Source: Isoetes taiwanensis
Taxonomy: Eukaryota; Streptophyta; Lycopodiopsida; Isoetales; Isoetaceae
Reading direction: 5' to 3'
DNA length: 64,000 nt
Assembly: GCA_021234155.1 (NCBI GenBank)
Contig: JAJEKV010000016.1
Coordinates: forward strand, 20,711,863 to 20,775,862
Shown here: positions 1 through 10,994 of the stretch, piece by piece
Position numbering within the stretch: position 1 is the first letter of the stretch
Layout of the letters: every line of letters starts with the position of its first letter
Program-made: the position numbers and the translations under genes
Notes under the pieces: generated by a model
Database searches by the model: none
Told to the model about the DNA's origin: nothing
What the model saw: only the letters and a program-made list of their open reading frames with translations

Positions 1-625
1 GGTGCCATTGCTCATGCTGGAGCCCACGTGGCAGGTTAGAGCCGTAGCATGTTGGTCTAGTGGCATGTTCGAGCCAACTTGGCATATTTAAGCCTAGGAG
101 ACAGCCAGAGCCACCTTGCCATGTTGGAGAGGCCAGGGTGCATAGTGGAGCCCATCAGTGGACATGTTTGAGCCAATCTGGCATGTTTGAGCCTGTAGGT
201 GGTGTTGAGCCTAGGTGGCACAAGCCCACCCAGAGCGTTTGAGCCACCTGGCATGTTTGAGCCTAGGTGGCATAAGTGCCAGAGCCTAGGTGGCATGTTT
301 GAGCCACCTTGGCATAAAGCTTGAGCCTAGGTGGCATGTTGGACACCTGGCATGTTGGAGCCTAAGTGAGCTCTGCATGGCATGTTTGGAGCTTATGTGT
401 GAGGTTTGAGCCACCTAGGGGAATGTTGGAGCCTGTACGTTGGAGCCCACGGCTTGAGCCACTCCTGCCACATAGGGTGGCACGTTGGACCTGCGTGGGC
501 AGCTGCCTGAGATACGTTGGGAGCCCAGGTGGTTTGTTTCATTTTGTCAGCGTTGGAGCCACCTTGGCACAGTTTGAGCCTAGGTGGCAGCCGTTAGAGC
601 CACCTTGGCATGTTGGTGCCCACGT
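1..625. repeat. Degenerate minisatellite of ~20-24 bp units
   Basis: The stretch is built almost entirely from variants of a short unit reading approximately GAGCCTAGGTGGCATGTT, with the complementary-looking variant GAGCCACCTTGGCATGTT mixed in. Unit length drifts between about 18 and 26 bp. Because CCTAGG and CCACCTAGGTGG are nearly palindromic, open frames appear on both strands here, but they are by-products of the repeat and not genes. The array probably continues to the left of the window. It ends near 625, where the sequence changes abruptly to AT-rich DNA. Confidence 0.8.
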
Positions 626-689
626 TATGCAAAAATAGGTAAGCAAGTAATTGAAGTAGCCGAAGTAACTTGTGTTATGGAATACTAGT

Positions 690-1205
690 ATAAGAACATG
701 TGATCGTGCACGTGCATCACATGTAGCAAATCAGCACGGTCCCACCACCATAAAGACCCAGATATGTAAAGATAGGACATGTAGCAGAATCAAGTACTCT
801 TCCTACTTCTATAAAGACACATGTGAGAATAGAAGCATATTACACATGTCGTAATTCATGTATTCTTTCCGAAATGCCTTAGCAACAGTAACGTCCTACT
901 ACTATAAAGACATGTGACATGGAATATGATATGTAGAATCAGCATTCGGGACTACAAGTAAAGACACATGACAATAGAAGTATTACACATGTCGTAATTC
1001 ATGTATTCTTTCCTACAATGCCTTAAAGGCAACAAAGTACTCTGTCCTACTACTATAAAGACATGTGAATGAAGTATAGACATGTAGAGAATCAAATATT
1101 CTTTCCTACATCTATAAAGACATGTGACAATAGAATTATTAGACATGTAGAAATTCAAGTACTCTTTCCTACAGGATTGTGGCCATAAATGACATGTCAC
1201 AATAG
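690..1205. repeat. Tandem array of ~60 bp units (satellite-like)
   Basis: About seven degenerate copies share the pattern CTATAAAGACATGTGACAAT, then AGACATGTAGAA, then CAAGTACTCTTTCCTACA. Copies begin near 747, 808, 900, 953, 1050, 1111 and 1174. Two units (808-899 and 953-1049) are longer, about 90-97 bp, because of an extra CCTTA...AACA..GTCCTAC segment. This suggests a higher-order repeat of one long plus one short unit, about 145 bp. The minus-strand open frame across 952-1200 is only the translation of this repeat. The unit resembles no element I recognise. Confidence 0.8.
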
Positions 1206-1219
1206 AAGAAACTACAAAA

Positions 1220-1391
1220 CAGTGGATATTTTAGTCCACTGAAAAAGAACACCATTATCGAACAAACCATACCTTCAAATCCACATGTAGGATTCTTTGA
1301 AAACAGACATGTAGACCTACCAAAACTGATGTTTTCAACAGTGGACCAAAACCTTTAAAGATGCGGATTTGAAGGTATTCATCTTTGTTTG
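1220..1391. repeat. Imperfect inverted repeat between the satellite and the LRR pseudogene
   Basis: The arm at about 1261-1289, containing CCTTCAAATCCACAT, is the reverse complement of ATGCGGATTTGAAGGTAT at about 1361-1379, and the pairing extends outward to the GAACAAAC / GTTTG ends. A smaller perfect hairpin, CAGTGGA...TCCACTG, sits at 1220-1241, and another CAGTGGACC occurs near 1340. The structure could be a small MITE remnant or a chance fold. It lies immediately downstream of the LRR pseudogene's coding end, as read on the minus strand. Confidence 0.5.
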
Positions 1392-1399
1392 AACTGGAT

Positions 1400-2980
1400 T
1401 GTAAGACAAGTCTATAATACAGTTCTCTGAAGAGGAAAAGATCGAGAGGAAAACTTCACCTCGAAAATGATTTGCTGAAACATTTGAAGTAGGTATTTTG
1501 CACTAAGACCAGATGGCAGAGGACCTGTGGAGATTGTTCGATGATACATCGAAATAAATGAAATTATTCTCTTTGGAGGACTTCCATAATCGGACATGCT
1601 CACTTGGGAATTCCTACTAAAACTAGAAGGTATTCTCCCATGGAAGTTGTTGTCGCTCAACATAAGAAATATTATAGGGCAAAATGTCTAAATGAAAAGG
1701 TGAAGATTTTCCGCCACTCACCTATTACCGTAGAGCGCAAGCTTCCAGCAAATTGCTCCAACTGGGGTATATTGGCAAGAACCTTCATTGCCATTGTGAG
1801 GCAAATCCAAGAAGTGCTAGATTAGGTAAACGTTGCCAATCCAATCGATGGTCCTGCACTCAAGATATGCTTCCTCAAAGATCACAGATTAAAGCTTTTG
1901 TGCAGCTAAGCGTTTCGCCGCAAAGCATATAAGAAGAGAACAAATTAAAAGCTATTGTATGATAAATCAATCCCCTCCAAATTATATAAACTTTGCTACC
2001 ACAGGATGGTATTAACAAATTCCATCGCAGACATCTATCACCAAGTTTTGTGCAATTGCCAAGACTTTCCGAATGCCTCTAATTTGGTTCGATACAGAGT
2101 GAGTTGTGCACCGACCGTCACACACTCCCGTATAAGCCGCAGCTGCCGGAAGATTTGGTACCCCATCGTGAATGCCGAGCGTCAAAGTAATTTTGATAAG
2201 TGTAGGTCTATGAGCTGCTGTTCCGTGATAGAAGAAGGGACTGGCTGTTACAAGATAAGTGAGATGTTTAACAGCCTAAAGCTATCCTATCTTTAATTCG
2301 TATGAGTGTTACTCGTGAAGTTACAAAGAATCGAGGTCTAGATATAAGCTTTAACCTACCGAAGATAACCTATTTCGAAGGAATATTTCCCTCAAGTAGC
2401 TCCTTGTTATAGTAGAGGTCAAGAGTAAGGAGATTGAGAGATTCCATAGACTGGCCGAAGAGCTCCACCGAGGTCATGCTCTTCAAGTTCAAGAGCTTAA
2501 CCGCCATGCGGTGATGTAAATTCCATGCCATGTGTGCACATGTTAATATTTGTGAATTCCAGTCCTCGAGTGCCGCCTTTGTTGCATAGGACTGTAAGTA
2601 TCAGCTGAAGAAGGATCCCCCAAACGATTGCGTGATCGGCCGTGACAATCGATGCCATGCATGGTTTCGCAGTTTCTTTTAGATCTTCAAATATTGCTTA
2701 AAAGTGGGCAAGTCATTCACTAGATAGAGGTGTACATGAAACTGGGCCAACCGTGACGAGATCTTGCATAAGGTATTTATGAAGCCTAATTCTTCAAAGA
2801 CCTTGACCGGGAAAGTAAGTCCTTGAGATCTCGCATAAGGTATTATGAAGCCACCTTCAAAGACTGAATGAGTAAGTCCTCTTCCACCCCACTTCGTGGG
2901 AGTAGGCTGAAGACTGAGTCTACATCCGAAAGTCCAGAAATTTTTTCTCCACTGCAGTGTTCCATCTAAACTCACAAGTT
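1400..2980 (-). pseudogene. Broken LRR receptor-like-protein gene, copy A
   Basis: Minus-strand frames give plant extracellular LRR fragments: LSDNNFHGRIPSS near 1660-1620, a ...GPLPSGLSAKYLL piece near 1530-1490, and LTLDLYYNKELLEGNIPS-like residues near 2430-2380 in mixed frames. LRR receptor-like proteins are plasma-membrane receptors with a large extracellular LRR domain; many act in pathogen recognition. The stretch is colinear with copy B: 1400-1642 matches about 44070-44347, and 1643-2980 matches about 62407-63790. That long collinear match is the best evidence that it was one gene. Stops and frameshifts occur in every frame, and no start codon, signal peptide or terminator can be fixed. 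The part above about 2450 is supported mainly by similarity to copy B, so its coding nature is uncertain. Confidence 0.6.
2757..2882. repeat. ~60 bp tandem duplication inside LRR copy A
   Basis: The segment GAGATCTTGCATAAGGTATTTATGAAGC... followed by TTCAAAGAC...AGTAAGTCCT occurs twice in a row, at about 2757-2823 and 2824-2882. The corresponding place in copy B (about 63558-63632) has a single copy. The duplication therefore arose in copy A after the two genes diverged. Confidence 0.65.
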
Positions 2981-2984
2981 AGTT

Positions 2985-4150
2985 CTATCTCGGTCTCTGT
3001 ATAGACGGTACCTGAGGGAGTCTATTGAGCATCGCTTTTCCATAGAATGCGCAGAGATGTCCAATCACTTTTAAGACCCAGTGAAGAAATTTTTGAATTA
3101 TCTTCGGCCCTGTAAATATTGTGTTTGAATTTACCCGATGGTCCGTGATTAAAAGGATGCTCCACACGTAAGGGATGGCTGCTCTGAGTATTCAGAAGAG
3201 GCATATATGGCTTTTGTCTTCTCACATATATATAATTATTCGCGACTGATTTGATATCTCTGCACCCAAGCTGGTAAACAAAGTTCAAGCGACGATCAAA
3301 GTGCCCGACAACTATGGATTCTTTCTTTAGTCACATTATGATAAAGGCACATTTAATCTCGAATGATGAGGCCACATATTCTTTGCATGATGCCGCCAGA
3401 TGCTCTTCACTCACAAATTTTAGAATTTTTAATTATGTTAAAATTTTAGTTTTGCTAGCAACGTTTTAGTTTTTGCTCATTTGTCGAAGCGTTCAAGCAC
3501 AAGATTATTTTTGCTTCTTTCCATGTGTTGTTGAGGCTAACGACTTTCTTCCGAAAGTGTTCTTTGATGGTGTCAATTCTTCATTTTTAGGTGCAAAGAT
3601 CCTTTTACTAAACTTCTTCTTCTCGTTGGTTTGCTTAATCAAGCAAGGATAATGGACTTAAGTAGCACGCAGCCACCAACTCGCTGACGGTTTTAGAATT
3701 TTTTGCTAGATTATTATGGTGTTTCTTTGCTAATGTTTAGGTTTACTTTCACAAATGATGGCTTACGGGTATATATGGGTTAACGCTAAAAAGGTCATGA
3801 GTCACTTTTAGGTTCTCAGGTTATGGTATCTTTCTTCCACACATTGTGGTTGGGTTCTTGTGTTCTGAGGCTTTCTAAGACTCCATTCTAAGTTCTAAAG
3901 TCGATTTGTTGTATATGCAGGATAAGGTGGAGCTGCCATCACCAATTTAAAGTTTTCCTTTTATCATTTCACTGCCTTTTTCAGGTTTTTGAGACTTTAA
4001 AGAGTTTGAAATTGTAATGGCATCAAGACGCTTTACCGTTTAGGCCCGATATATTTGAAGTTTTTGTCATTTGTCATTTGTCGGGCCTACTTTATGGTTG
4101 AAAGTTAAGAGGCTTTGGCTTTGTCTTCAACATCACTCAAGAGATTGAGG
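2985..4150. other. AT-rich intergenic stretch, no gene recognised
   Basis: Short minus-strand open frames at 2985-3288 show no recognisable domain. They may be further upstream debris of LRR copy A, since they abut it. From 3420 onward the DNA is AT-rich with repeated TTTTAG words and no coding signal. The region ends at the left direct repeat of the gypsy element. Confidence 0.5.
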
Positions 4151-5057
4151 TGTGACGCTTCACTCATATACGCATGCCCGCGACCGTGATAATGCAACGG
4201 TGAGTTCATCCCATACCAGTCTAGCTAATCGGCTGTGACCTCCACATATTGTGACCGCCTCGGGCGCCCACGCGGGAAGAGTGAAGGGGTCATTTTACCC
4301 TCGCCTCCCTCGTGGCCTACCTAATGCTTTTAAGCCGCAAACATACACGCCGCGAACATAACATCATATATCCACCGGCGGGTGGGTACATCAACATCCG
4401 GCAGACAAAGATCAGCACCGCATAAGGGGAGTTCTACCCGCCTTCACACCAGGAATGACCGACAAGCTTAGCTCCCGTGAGTCATTGCGTACGTAATCAT
4501 GACGCTGGATTTCTCAATGGACAAGAACATGGCATTGCCATCCACTCATCCCCGGGCCCCTCCCTCAGGTATCACACCTCCTTTGCGTAGTAGGTCAAAG
4601 AGTGTTGGGACCTGGATCAGAAGTCTACCGGATGGCTGCTGTGACACAAAGGGCTATTCCCCGGGTTGCATCTCCTCGCCCGATGGGGTAGGTAGGGATC
4701 TCCACCAGAGGTCTCATGCCGACTCAAGGCGCACTAGAGGGCCAGCTTCTTATTCCTCGACTTAACCCACTGAACTCCACTCCACTCAAAGCCTGCCCAT
4801 GCTCTGCCTCAAGACTCGAAGCAGGTAAAACCATTGTGGGACCTAGTTCAAAGATGATCCCCAGAGGGCCTCTACACACCGTAGGGATCTCGGCTATGAG
4901 TCGGTCACCGCTTAACCTCTTTTCTCAGCCACTGGCCACCCACAACCGTGTGTGGCCTTGTACACGTGCCTAAATCTAGTAATGCATTAAGAGGGACCAC
5001 AGAGCATCACTACTAAGCTTTAAGTCTCTATCCCTCCCAATACAATGAGTCCACAAA
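4151..5057 (-). repeat. Left LTR (3' LTR) of the minus-strand gypsy element
   Basis: About 900 bp are repeated in the same orientation at 15800-16655. Shared blocks, in order, include GAGTTCATCCCATACCAG, GGTACATCAACA, GACAAGAACATGGCATTG, AGTAGGTCAAAGAGTGTTGG, ACACACCGTAGGGATCTCG, CTAATCTAGTAATGCA and CCAATACAATGAGTCCA. The left end starts TGTGACGC and the matching block ends ...GAGTCCACA, so the repeat has the TG...CA ends expected of an LTR. Pol remnants on the minus strand lie between the two copies, so this is the 3' LTR if they belong to the same element. Many indels separate the copies, and I found no clear target-site duplication. Confidence 0.65.
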
Positions 5058-5204
5058 ATACATTCATTCATCATATTAACATATGATAAGAACTAATGTA
5101 TCTCATATAGAGTTAGGTTTTCCTAGCTAGAGTCAATCTCGATTCGCTTGGCTACTAAGGGTGATTTAATAGCTAAACTCATCGTTCGAAGGCTTGGAAA
5201 TAAG

Positions 5205-5600
5205 GTTTAGTTATACACCCACCAAATACCTCGATCCTTGGTTCACTCCTCTCTCGAACTGGCGCCCATGTCTCTCGCTCTGCCGGATGGCCTGGCGGTG
5301 ATCTGACAAAGCTGGGGCGAGTGGGCAGATCGTATGAAGCTACCTGACTCCCCAGGGCGCCGAATCGCTCCTGAATGCATGAACTAAAAGGGAAGGATTA
5401 GGGTTTGGCTACCTTACATAGGCTCTTAGTTGCTTAGGGTTTCCTTTGCACTTGGTCTACCTTGGGTTAAAGGTGCGGCATTGTTGGGTGCAGCGCTTTG
5501 CAAGTTGCCCCTTAGGGCTTCGTTGGGTATACGCCTACAGACACGCCGATTGAGCGGATTCGTAGTAACGGTGACGCCTTTGTAATCAGATCGTGACGCA
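5205..5600. repeat. Dispersed repeat, second copy at 32880-33370
   Basis: Blocks shared with 32.9 kb include CTCGATCCTTGGTTCACT..CTCTCGAAC, AAAAGGGAAGRATAGGGTTTGG, ACCTTACATRGGCTCTTA, TTTGCAAGTTGCCCC and CGCCGATTGRGC. It lies just inside the gypsy left LTR but is absent next to the right LTR. It is therefore either internal element DNA, an LTR portion lost from the other side, or a separate repeat that inserted here. No protein is encoded. Confidence 0.6.
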
Positions 5601-6640
5601 TCGGAATCAAGATTCTCCCCACCTGAATTGGATGATGTCCGGCAATGTGGCCTCCCACCTTGGATCTCTTAACTCAATCAACTTCATGCATAAGACATAC
5701 CATCATTATATTTATACGCTTATTGGCGATTACCTCCAAGGTAATATTTATAGAACATCATTATATCATTATTCAATCAAGCCATTACAACAATTACTCA
5801 TAATGTCATTTTACTATTCTGTATACATTAAATTATTCTCTCGAGGTAATTTTTCATTCCTTGCAACACATTACAACAAAATTTGTGTTGCAAGTTCGTA
5901 GTTCACTGTGAGTCTCCTTCTGAAGGCCTCTTATTGGCCTCGGTAGGTCACACTAATGCTATACCATTTTTAATTATTTATTAATTTGGTTATAAGGGAA
6001 CCACCCCAACTATCTACATGGATGCATGGCTAATCTCCTAAGATAGATGATGATTCTTCCATCGTGTCGAGGAGACAAATGCTTATAATGCCTATATATG
6101 CCACAACACACCTTTAGTTGCCCGGAGGATAGGTCCTTCCCTGTGAGATATGGGGCGCATGCATTCCTCCTATCAAGCATATAAGGGCTAGAGGTGCTTC
6201 CTATGAATGCATTCCTCAATGACCTCCTTTCTTCGGCTGCCTACTTCCTAATGGCAGATTCTTCTGCTTTTAACCGGCCATGCTCATATTGACATTACTA
6301 CACCACGCCCTAGAGATCACCGTAGTAATTCATCGTAACAATGCATGCAACCCATACCATAGGTTGCATGCGTAGATTATACCCAACTATACAAGCTATA
6401 ATCCACACAACGACATGCCCGGTTTATTTCTTCTAGAGATGACCTGCCGGCCCCATTGTCTATATATAAACCATGCGTAATCGCTAATCATCATATCTCG
6501 CTTGAGTACCTATGTTATGCTTTCCTTCAATCTAGTGTTTCCACTTGGACTGCAGCGGCTAGAGAAACTCCCGATCTCCTTGTTTTCTTGAACGCTTATC
6601 AAGAATTAGTTCGAACTATTTCTATCTCGCTCTATTACTT
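5601..6640. other. Non-coding part of the gypsy element, no gene recognised
   Basis: AT-rich DNA lies between the left LTR region and the integrase remnant. On the minus strand this is the untranslated stretch downstream of pol that many plant gypsy elements carry. No chromodomain or second open frame could be made out. Confidence 0.4.
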
Positions 6641-6644
6641 CCAA

Positions 6645-7460
6645 CATCGCTGGAGTGTCCGTTCTCATCTGGATTGGGAGTATGCTTCTTCAGCAAACTC
6701 ATGTGGAAGACCCAGGATCTTGGGGTGCCGCAAGTCTAACTTGCAGGATTGGTTACCCACCTTGACTATTCTCAAGGTCCGTACCCCACCTTGGAGCAAG
6801 CCTTCTACACTGGCGCGGAGCTACCGCTTACCTTGATCTTGAGCCATACACTTCTCCAACTTGGAATTCCCCATCAGAGACGATGTTTGTCGGCAATGCT
6901 CTTGCCTAATTCTGCTGCTAGAAGATACCCCTAACTTCCACCTAGTCACGATGCCTAACACGCGAAACTTCCACTTTTGATTACCCGGTTGTTAAGCAAG
7001 TCCGACGTTAGGCATTGATAGCCGAAGCTGATCATAACGCTTGGATGATTCCTTGGTGCTATTGTATGCAACCCACCAAGAATAAATTCTCCCACATACC
7101 TTTGCTTGTTCCGCATATAGTTTCATAGCATGCCTTCCACATTCTCGTTGGTACCGCTGTCTATCCGGCTCGGGATGATAGTCGTGCTCATGGATAGCTT
7201 CATTCCAATCATTGTGAAGAGGTCCCCACCCGTAAGGCACCATGAACTTCGCCGGAAATAATCCTTGGCATGCCAAGGCGGAGCCCCAATATCTCTTTGG
7301 TGAAGAGCTTTGCCGTGGTTCATAGCTGCAAGGTCTGGTCCCTAAGGCACAAAATGGGCCATCTTCGACAACTTGTCAACCACCAAGCATCCTTACCCCT
7401 CACGCCCTGGGACTCATATGAAGTCCATGATGACCATCTCCCACTTAGAAGCCAGTAACT
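6645..7460 (-). pseudogene. Ty3/gypsy integrase remnant
   Basis: Reading the minus strand, the integrase core entry motif VVDKLSKMAHFV is clear at 7384-7346. It is followed by an FIKEI..HG-like block near 7320-7270, a degenerate YHPEPDRQ block near 7190-7160 (usual YHPQTDGQ) and an AYNSTK block near 7075-7045. The C-terminal motif FHMSLLKKHTPNP sits at 6712-6676. Integrase joins element DNA to the host chromosome; this order and these motifs are standard for plant gypsy pol. Frames change several times and stops are present, so it is non-functional. The N-terminal zinc-binding (HHCC) part, expected around 7500-7800, could not be made out. Confidence 0.85.
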
Positions 7461-7839
7461 AGTCGGTTCCAATGCACCGAATTCATTGGTCGTTTCATTG
7501 CTTTACATAGTCAGACATTCCTTTACATATGAGCGGGCGTTTCATTCCCGCCAATAGTAGCGCAGCCACGTACTTTAGAAGCACGCCTTTCATGAATCCC
7601 GCATACATACTTTACTCCGTATGACGACGCACAACTTGTTCTCCTTATGGCGTAGAAGGTTACCTTCCTTCTAAATTTTGAAGGTTTCCCTCTCTTTATC
7701 CTCAGTTTTGCTTCCTTTTGCACAGCTTGCCCATAATACTTCTTTGAAGTCCACGCACCGCTGGTAAGGTTTCTTCGATCTTTTCCCCGGAATCACCGAA
7801 GAGCATCGAGATTGGCGCGGCACTCTAGTTGTCGCCTTG

Positions 7840-8250
7840 AAAGTGCATCGGGCTACCACATTACGCTTCCCCTTTGCCAGTAGATCTGAGAATCAAAAGT
7901 CGCACTGGTAGAAACTCCAACCACCTTCTCCTTCCTCAGATTAAGATGCTGGTTATGCGGAATACATCGGTGCTCGTGATCTGTCCACCGGAACTTCCTC
8001 CCAAGAGATAGTGCCGCCTCCAAATTCAACGCTCGACAACTAATACTAACAACTCTCGGCTATAAGGCTCGTAACGCTAAGCTGGCTGTTTTTCCATCTT
8101 TCTTGAATCAGAGGCAAGAGCATTCGGCCGATGAGATTAATCGCACTGGTCTTGCTTACGCCCGCTGCCACTAACTTTGTCCTTTTTCCGTGGTTAAGAC
8201 GGGCGTTGTCAAAGCTTCCTTCAACAATTCAAATCCCCGCTGGCTTTGAG
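7840..8250 (-). pseudogene. Ty3/gypsy RNase H remnant
   Basis: The minus strand carries a TDHE motif followed by a short spacer and LNLRKERRWLEFL-like residues at about 7990-7908. A DALSRR-type end (PDALSRR) lies near 7850-7825. These are hallmarks of the gypsy RNase H domain, which degrades the RNA strand during reverse transcription. The domain sits between RT (higher coordinates) and integrase (lower coordinates), as expected for a minus-strand gypsy pol. The frame is interrupted by several indels. Confidence 0.8.
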
Positions 8251-8259
8251 CTAATGGTC

Positions 8260-8935
8260 TCACTAATTTTTCATTTTTCTCGCCGGCCAAGTCTCTAGTG
8301 GGCCGCTTATTCATGGTTCTTTCACTTAACTTTCTATAATACCGCTATAGGCTAAGGAAACTTCGACCGTGGACGCTTTGCGCCTGGCCATTGATTACTG
8401 CTGATCTTGGCGTGGGATCCGCCGAGATTCCTTCTTCACAAATCATGACCGAGTTCACCTTTCCTCGCTACAAGGGTACTTTCACAACTTGGCATACACC
8501 TGAGGTTTTAACCTCGAAATTTCTTATCGCAGAGCAGTATTCTCAATGGATTCGCTATACACCAGAATATCATCAAGAACACCTTCACAAAGGTGTCCAA
8601 GAATTCTTCGAAGATGTCGCTCATGAGTCTCATGAACGCTGCCGGGCATTGAGAGCCCAAATGGCATTAACAGAACTCGTAATGCCCATATACCGCCCCG
8701 AAAGCCGCTTTTTGTGGATGTCTTCTTCCTTTATCCTCAACGATAACCTCGACCTTTAGGCTTCCATTTTGGTTATTCTCGTTCTTGAGTTGGATCAAGT
8801 CGTCCGACCGAGTGAGACTTTAATTTTGATGGTGCTTGTTAATTGCTTGTAATCTATGCAATATCTCGGGCCGCTATCCTTCTTTTCTGACAAAGAGGAT
8901 GGTGCTCCCAAACTGCGGAGACGCTTAGGTCTGAT
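8260..8935 (-). pseudogene. Ty3/gypsy reverse transcriptase remnant
   Basis: On the minus strand a VRKE.G-like block (about 8905) leads to a degenerate CIDYRQLN motif (8860-8838), then an MRLMSDIFEEFLDTFV-like block near 8635-8590, and the catalytic FLDDILVYS motif at 8583-8554, with both aspartates present. The tail shows an SFLSL..YYRK pattern near 8370-8335. This is the palm and connection part of gypsy RT, which copies element RNA to DNA. Stops and frameshifts break it. The long plus-strand open frame at 8391-8759 is the antisense shadow of this domain. Confidence 0.87.
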
Positions 8936-10640
8936 AGCCTAGGTCGAGCAATTGCAATCGGCTTTAACTCCGCCGCCTGTCGCCATTCTATATGGAGCTC
9001 TCATGGTTCGACGGTTCCCTCGTTCAAGCGCCATTCTACACTCGGGAATTTCTATGAGGAACATCTCATCTCGGGAAGAGATCGAACTCCATGATCAAGT
9101 TGGCTATTTGCTTGGGCAATTTGCTGAGAGCACTGTCTTCCTTTGCTTTCTCTCTCGAATTTCGTTCTTCAATCTCGTGCCGAAGATATGCCACCGCCGC
9201 TTCTTGATAGACTTGAGCAGCCTTTCAATGCATATACACCGTGATGCCGGGGAGAACTTCTACCCGTGATCCTTCAATACTTGCCGCTTGGGCAAGCAGA
9301 GGTCACTCTTTCCTTCCACAGCTAATAATGCCCTCACAACTAAGGTATCTATGCCTATTATCGTCAGATTTGCCGGATGCTCCATTACTTTCTCTGCTCT
9401 CCTACCCGATGTTAATTCCCCAAGTCAATGTCGGGTTGATTCTTCCCGCCATTTGTCTTATTGCTCCATTTGCCAATATTAGCCTTTGGCTTGGACTTAA
9501 GGGGCTAAATGTCAACCATCCTTGGGGAAGCGCTAAAGTTGTGCTACTCCAGTCTATTAGGACTGAAGGACTCGTTTTGGCCTTCCTATTGTGGAAATTT
9601 TCCTATACCGACTGCTCAAGCTTATAGCGTTAGCGATGTGGCACTCACTCTCAATATAGTCGCTGCTCGGCCACATCGCTCTGGATGGAGTGTCCCATCC
9701 ATCACAACCACGCCGAAGCCTATAACAAGGCAGCCACTTCGGGTGGGGTCTCCTGGAACATCTAAAACAGTCGCTTCTCCATGCATTCCCGCTCTTTCCT
9801 TGGCATTGCCTGTAAGAAGGACCTCACCGCCAATAGTTAATCGTTTCCTCGCGTCCTGAAGGACACCTCGCTTTCTTTCCCCGCCGCCTCCCCGCTGCCA
9901 TTGTATTGGGGACTTTGCCGGACTTGGGCCGGCCGCCTTCAGATCAGAAGCCTCGATGCTTTGCCTCTATCCCGGTAGGTCGCTTTCGTAATCGGGCGTT
10001 TCGCAGGCTCTATCCTGCAAACTAGTTTGCTTTTGATTCCCGCCGATACCGACTGGCCTATTTGCCTGCCAGCTTCCTGGATTCGTTCAGCCTCTCGATG
10101 TAGTTTCATCAGATAAGTTTTTCACTCAACTGCACATATGTTCTTTAGTCTCATGAACTCTTCGTACTGCGACCACGTTTTGTACCCTTTGCCGCAACTG
10201 CAAAACCGCCGCATCATGTTTGATTTCAGGCTCTTCGAGAACATGGTGTTTTCAAAGGCTTTCGAGAACTTCTAAATTCGCATCTATCTTCACAAGCCAT
10301 GGGCTCTTCCACGATCCAGCAAGCTCCTTCGCCGGTTAAGCACCCCGGCTTTGTCCTTATCCTTCATGCGCCATAAGCCGCTATACCGCTTCATTTCGCC
10401 GCTTCATGCCTTCTGTTTGACCGTTTCTCGCCGAGAACGCCTTCCGTTTCCCGGCCTTCCACATTGCCCGCACGAGTTCACCTTCTTCTGTAGTCCGCGT
10501 CTTTAGCATCCTTCCCGGTTTACCGCCTCGTGGTCCACGATTTGTTTCTTTGATCTCGGTCCGAGGTCGAAGCTGAGCCTGAGAGCCCGTGCCGGGGACC
10601 TTTCTGTTCTTTGTCTTTCCGACCGGTGTTGTTTGCGGTC
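8936..10640 (-). pseudogene. Decayed gypsy coding region upstream of RT (protease/gag tail, uncertain)
   Basis: By position this stretch should hold protease and the end of gag. I could not see a zinc knuckle. A VLIDWSST-like stretch near 9570-9545 is a possible relic of a retroviral-type aspartic protease site (usually D-S/T-G), but the glycine is missing and the call is weak. Minus-strand frames at 10380-10645 are rich in Lys, Arg, Glu and Gly, as gag tails often are. Plus-strand open frames of 60-130 codons here match nothing recognised and look like shadows. Confidence 0.4.
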
Positions 10641-10994
10641 CCATGGATGTTCGGCGCCGCCAGGGTTTTATCTCGTCGCGCTTCGTCTTCGCAGATCAAG
10701 CGACATCTCCCTCCTCTGGGTCATAGACCATATGCTTCAACAACCTTTGATGCGACCGTCTCGAGGTCCCTTCATCTCTGTCGACTTGCTCGACCGCTCT
10801 TCCCCATCTCCATCCACACCATCATCACTTTATGGTTAGCTCAATTTTATTGTACTTCATATTGCCGCTTTATTATGTGGAATCAAATACACTCAACAAA
10901 GTTTCTAAATATTAGCACAAAATGTTCTTATTATATAATATTTTCAAGTACGTGTCCTCCCGATCAAGACTTTACTATTCTTGATAACGCCCAG

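Noticed and set aside
952-1200. 82-codon minus-strand open frame with repeating CRKEY segments
   Set aside because: It is the direct translation of the 60-bp tandem array, not a repeat-containing protein gene.
690-1205. CRISPR-like spacing of repeats
   Set aside because: Units are contiguous and degenerate with no unique spacers, and the setting is a plant nuclear genome.
8391-8759. 122-codon plus-strand open frame
   Set aside because: It is antisense to the gypsy reverse transcriptase, whose FLDDILVYS motif is on the minus strand at the same place.
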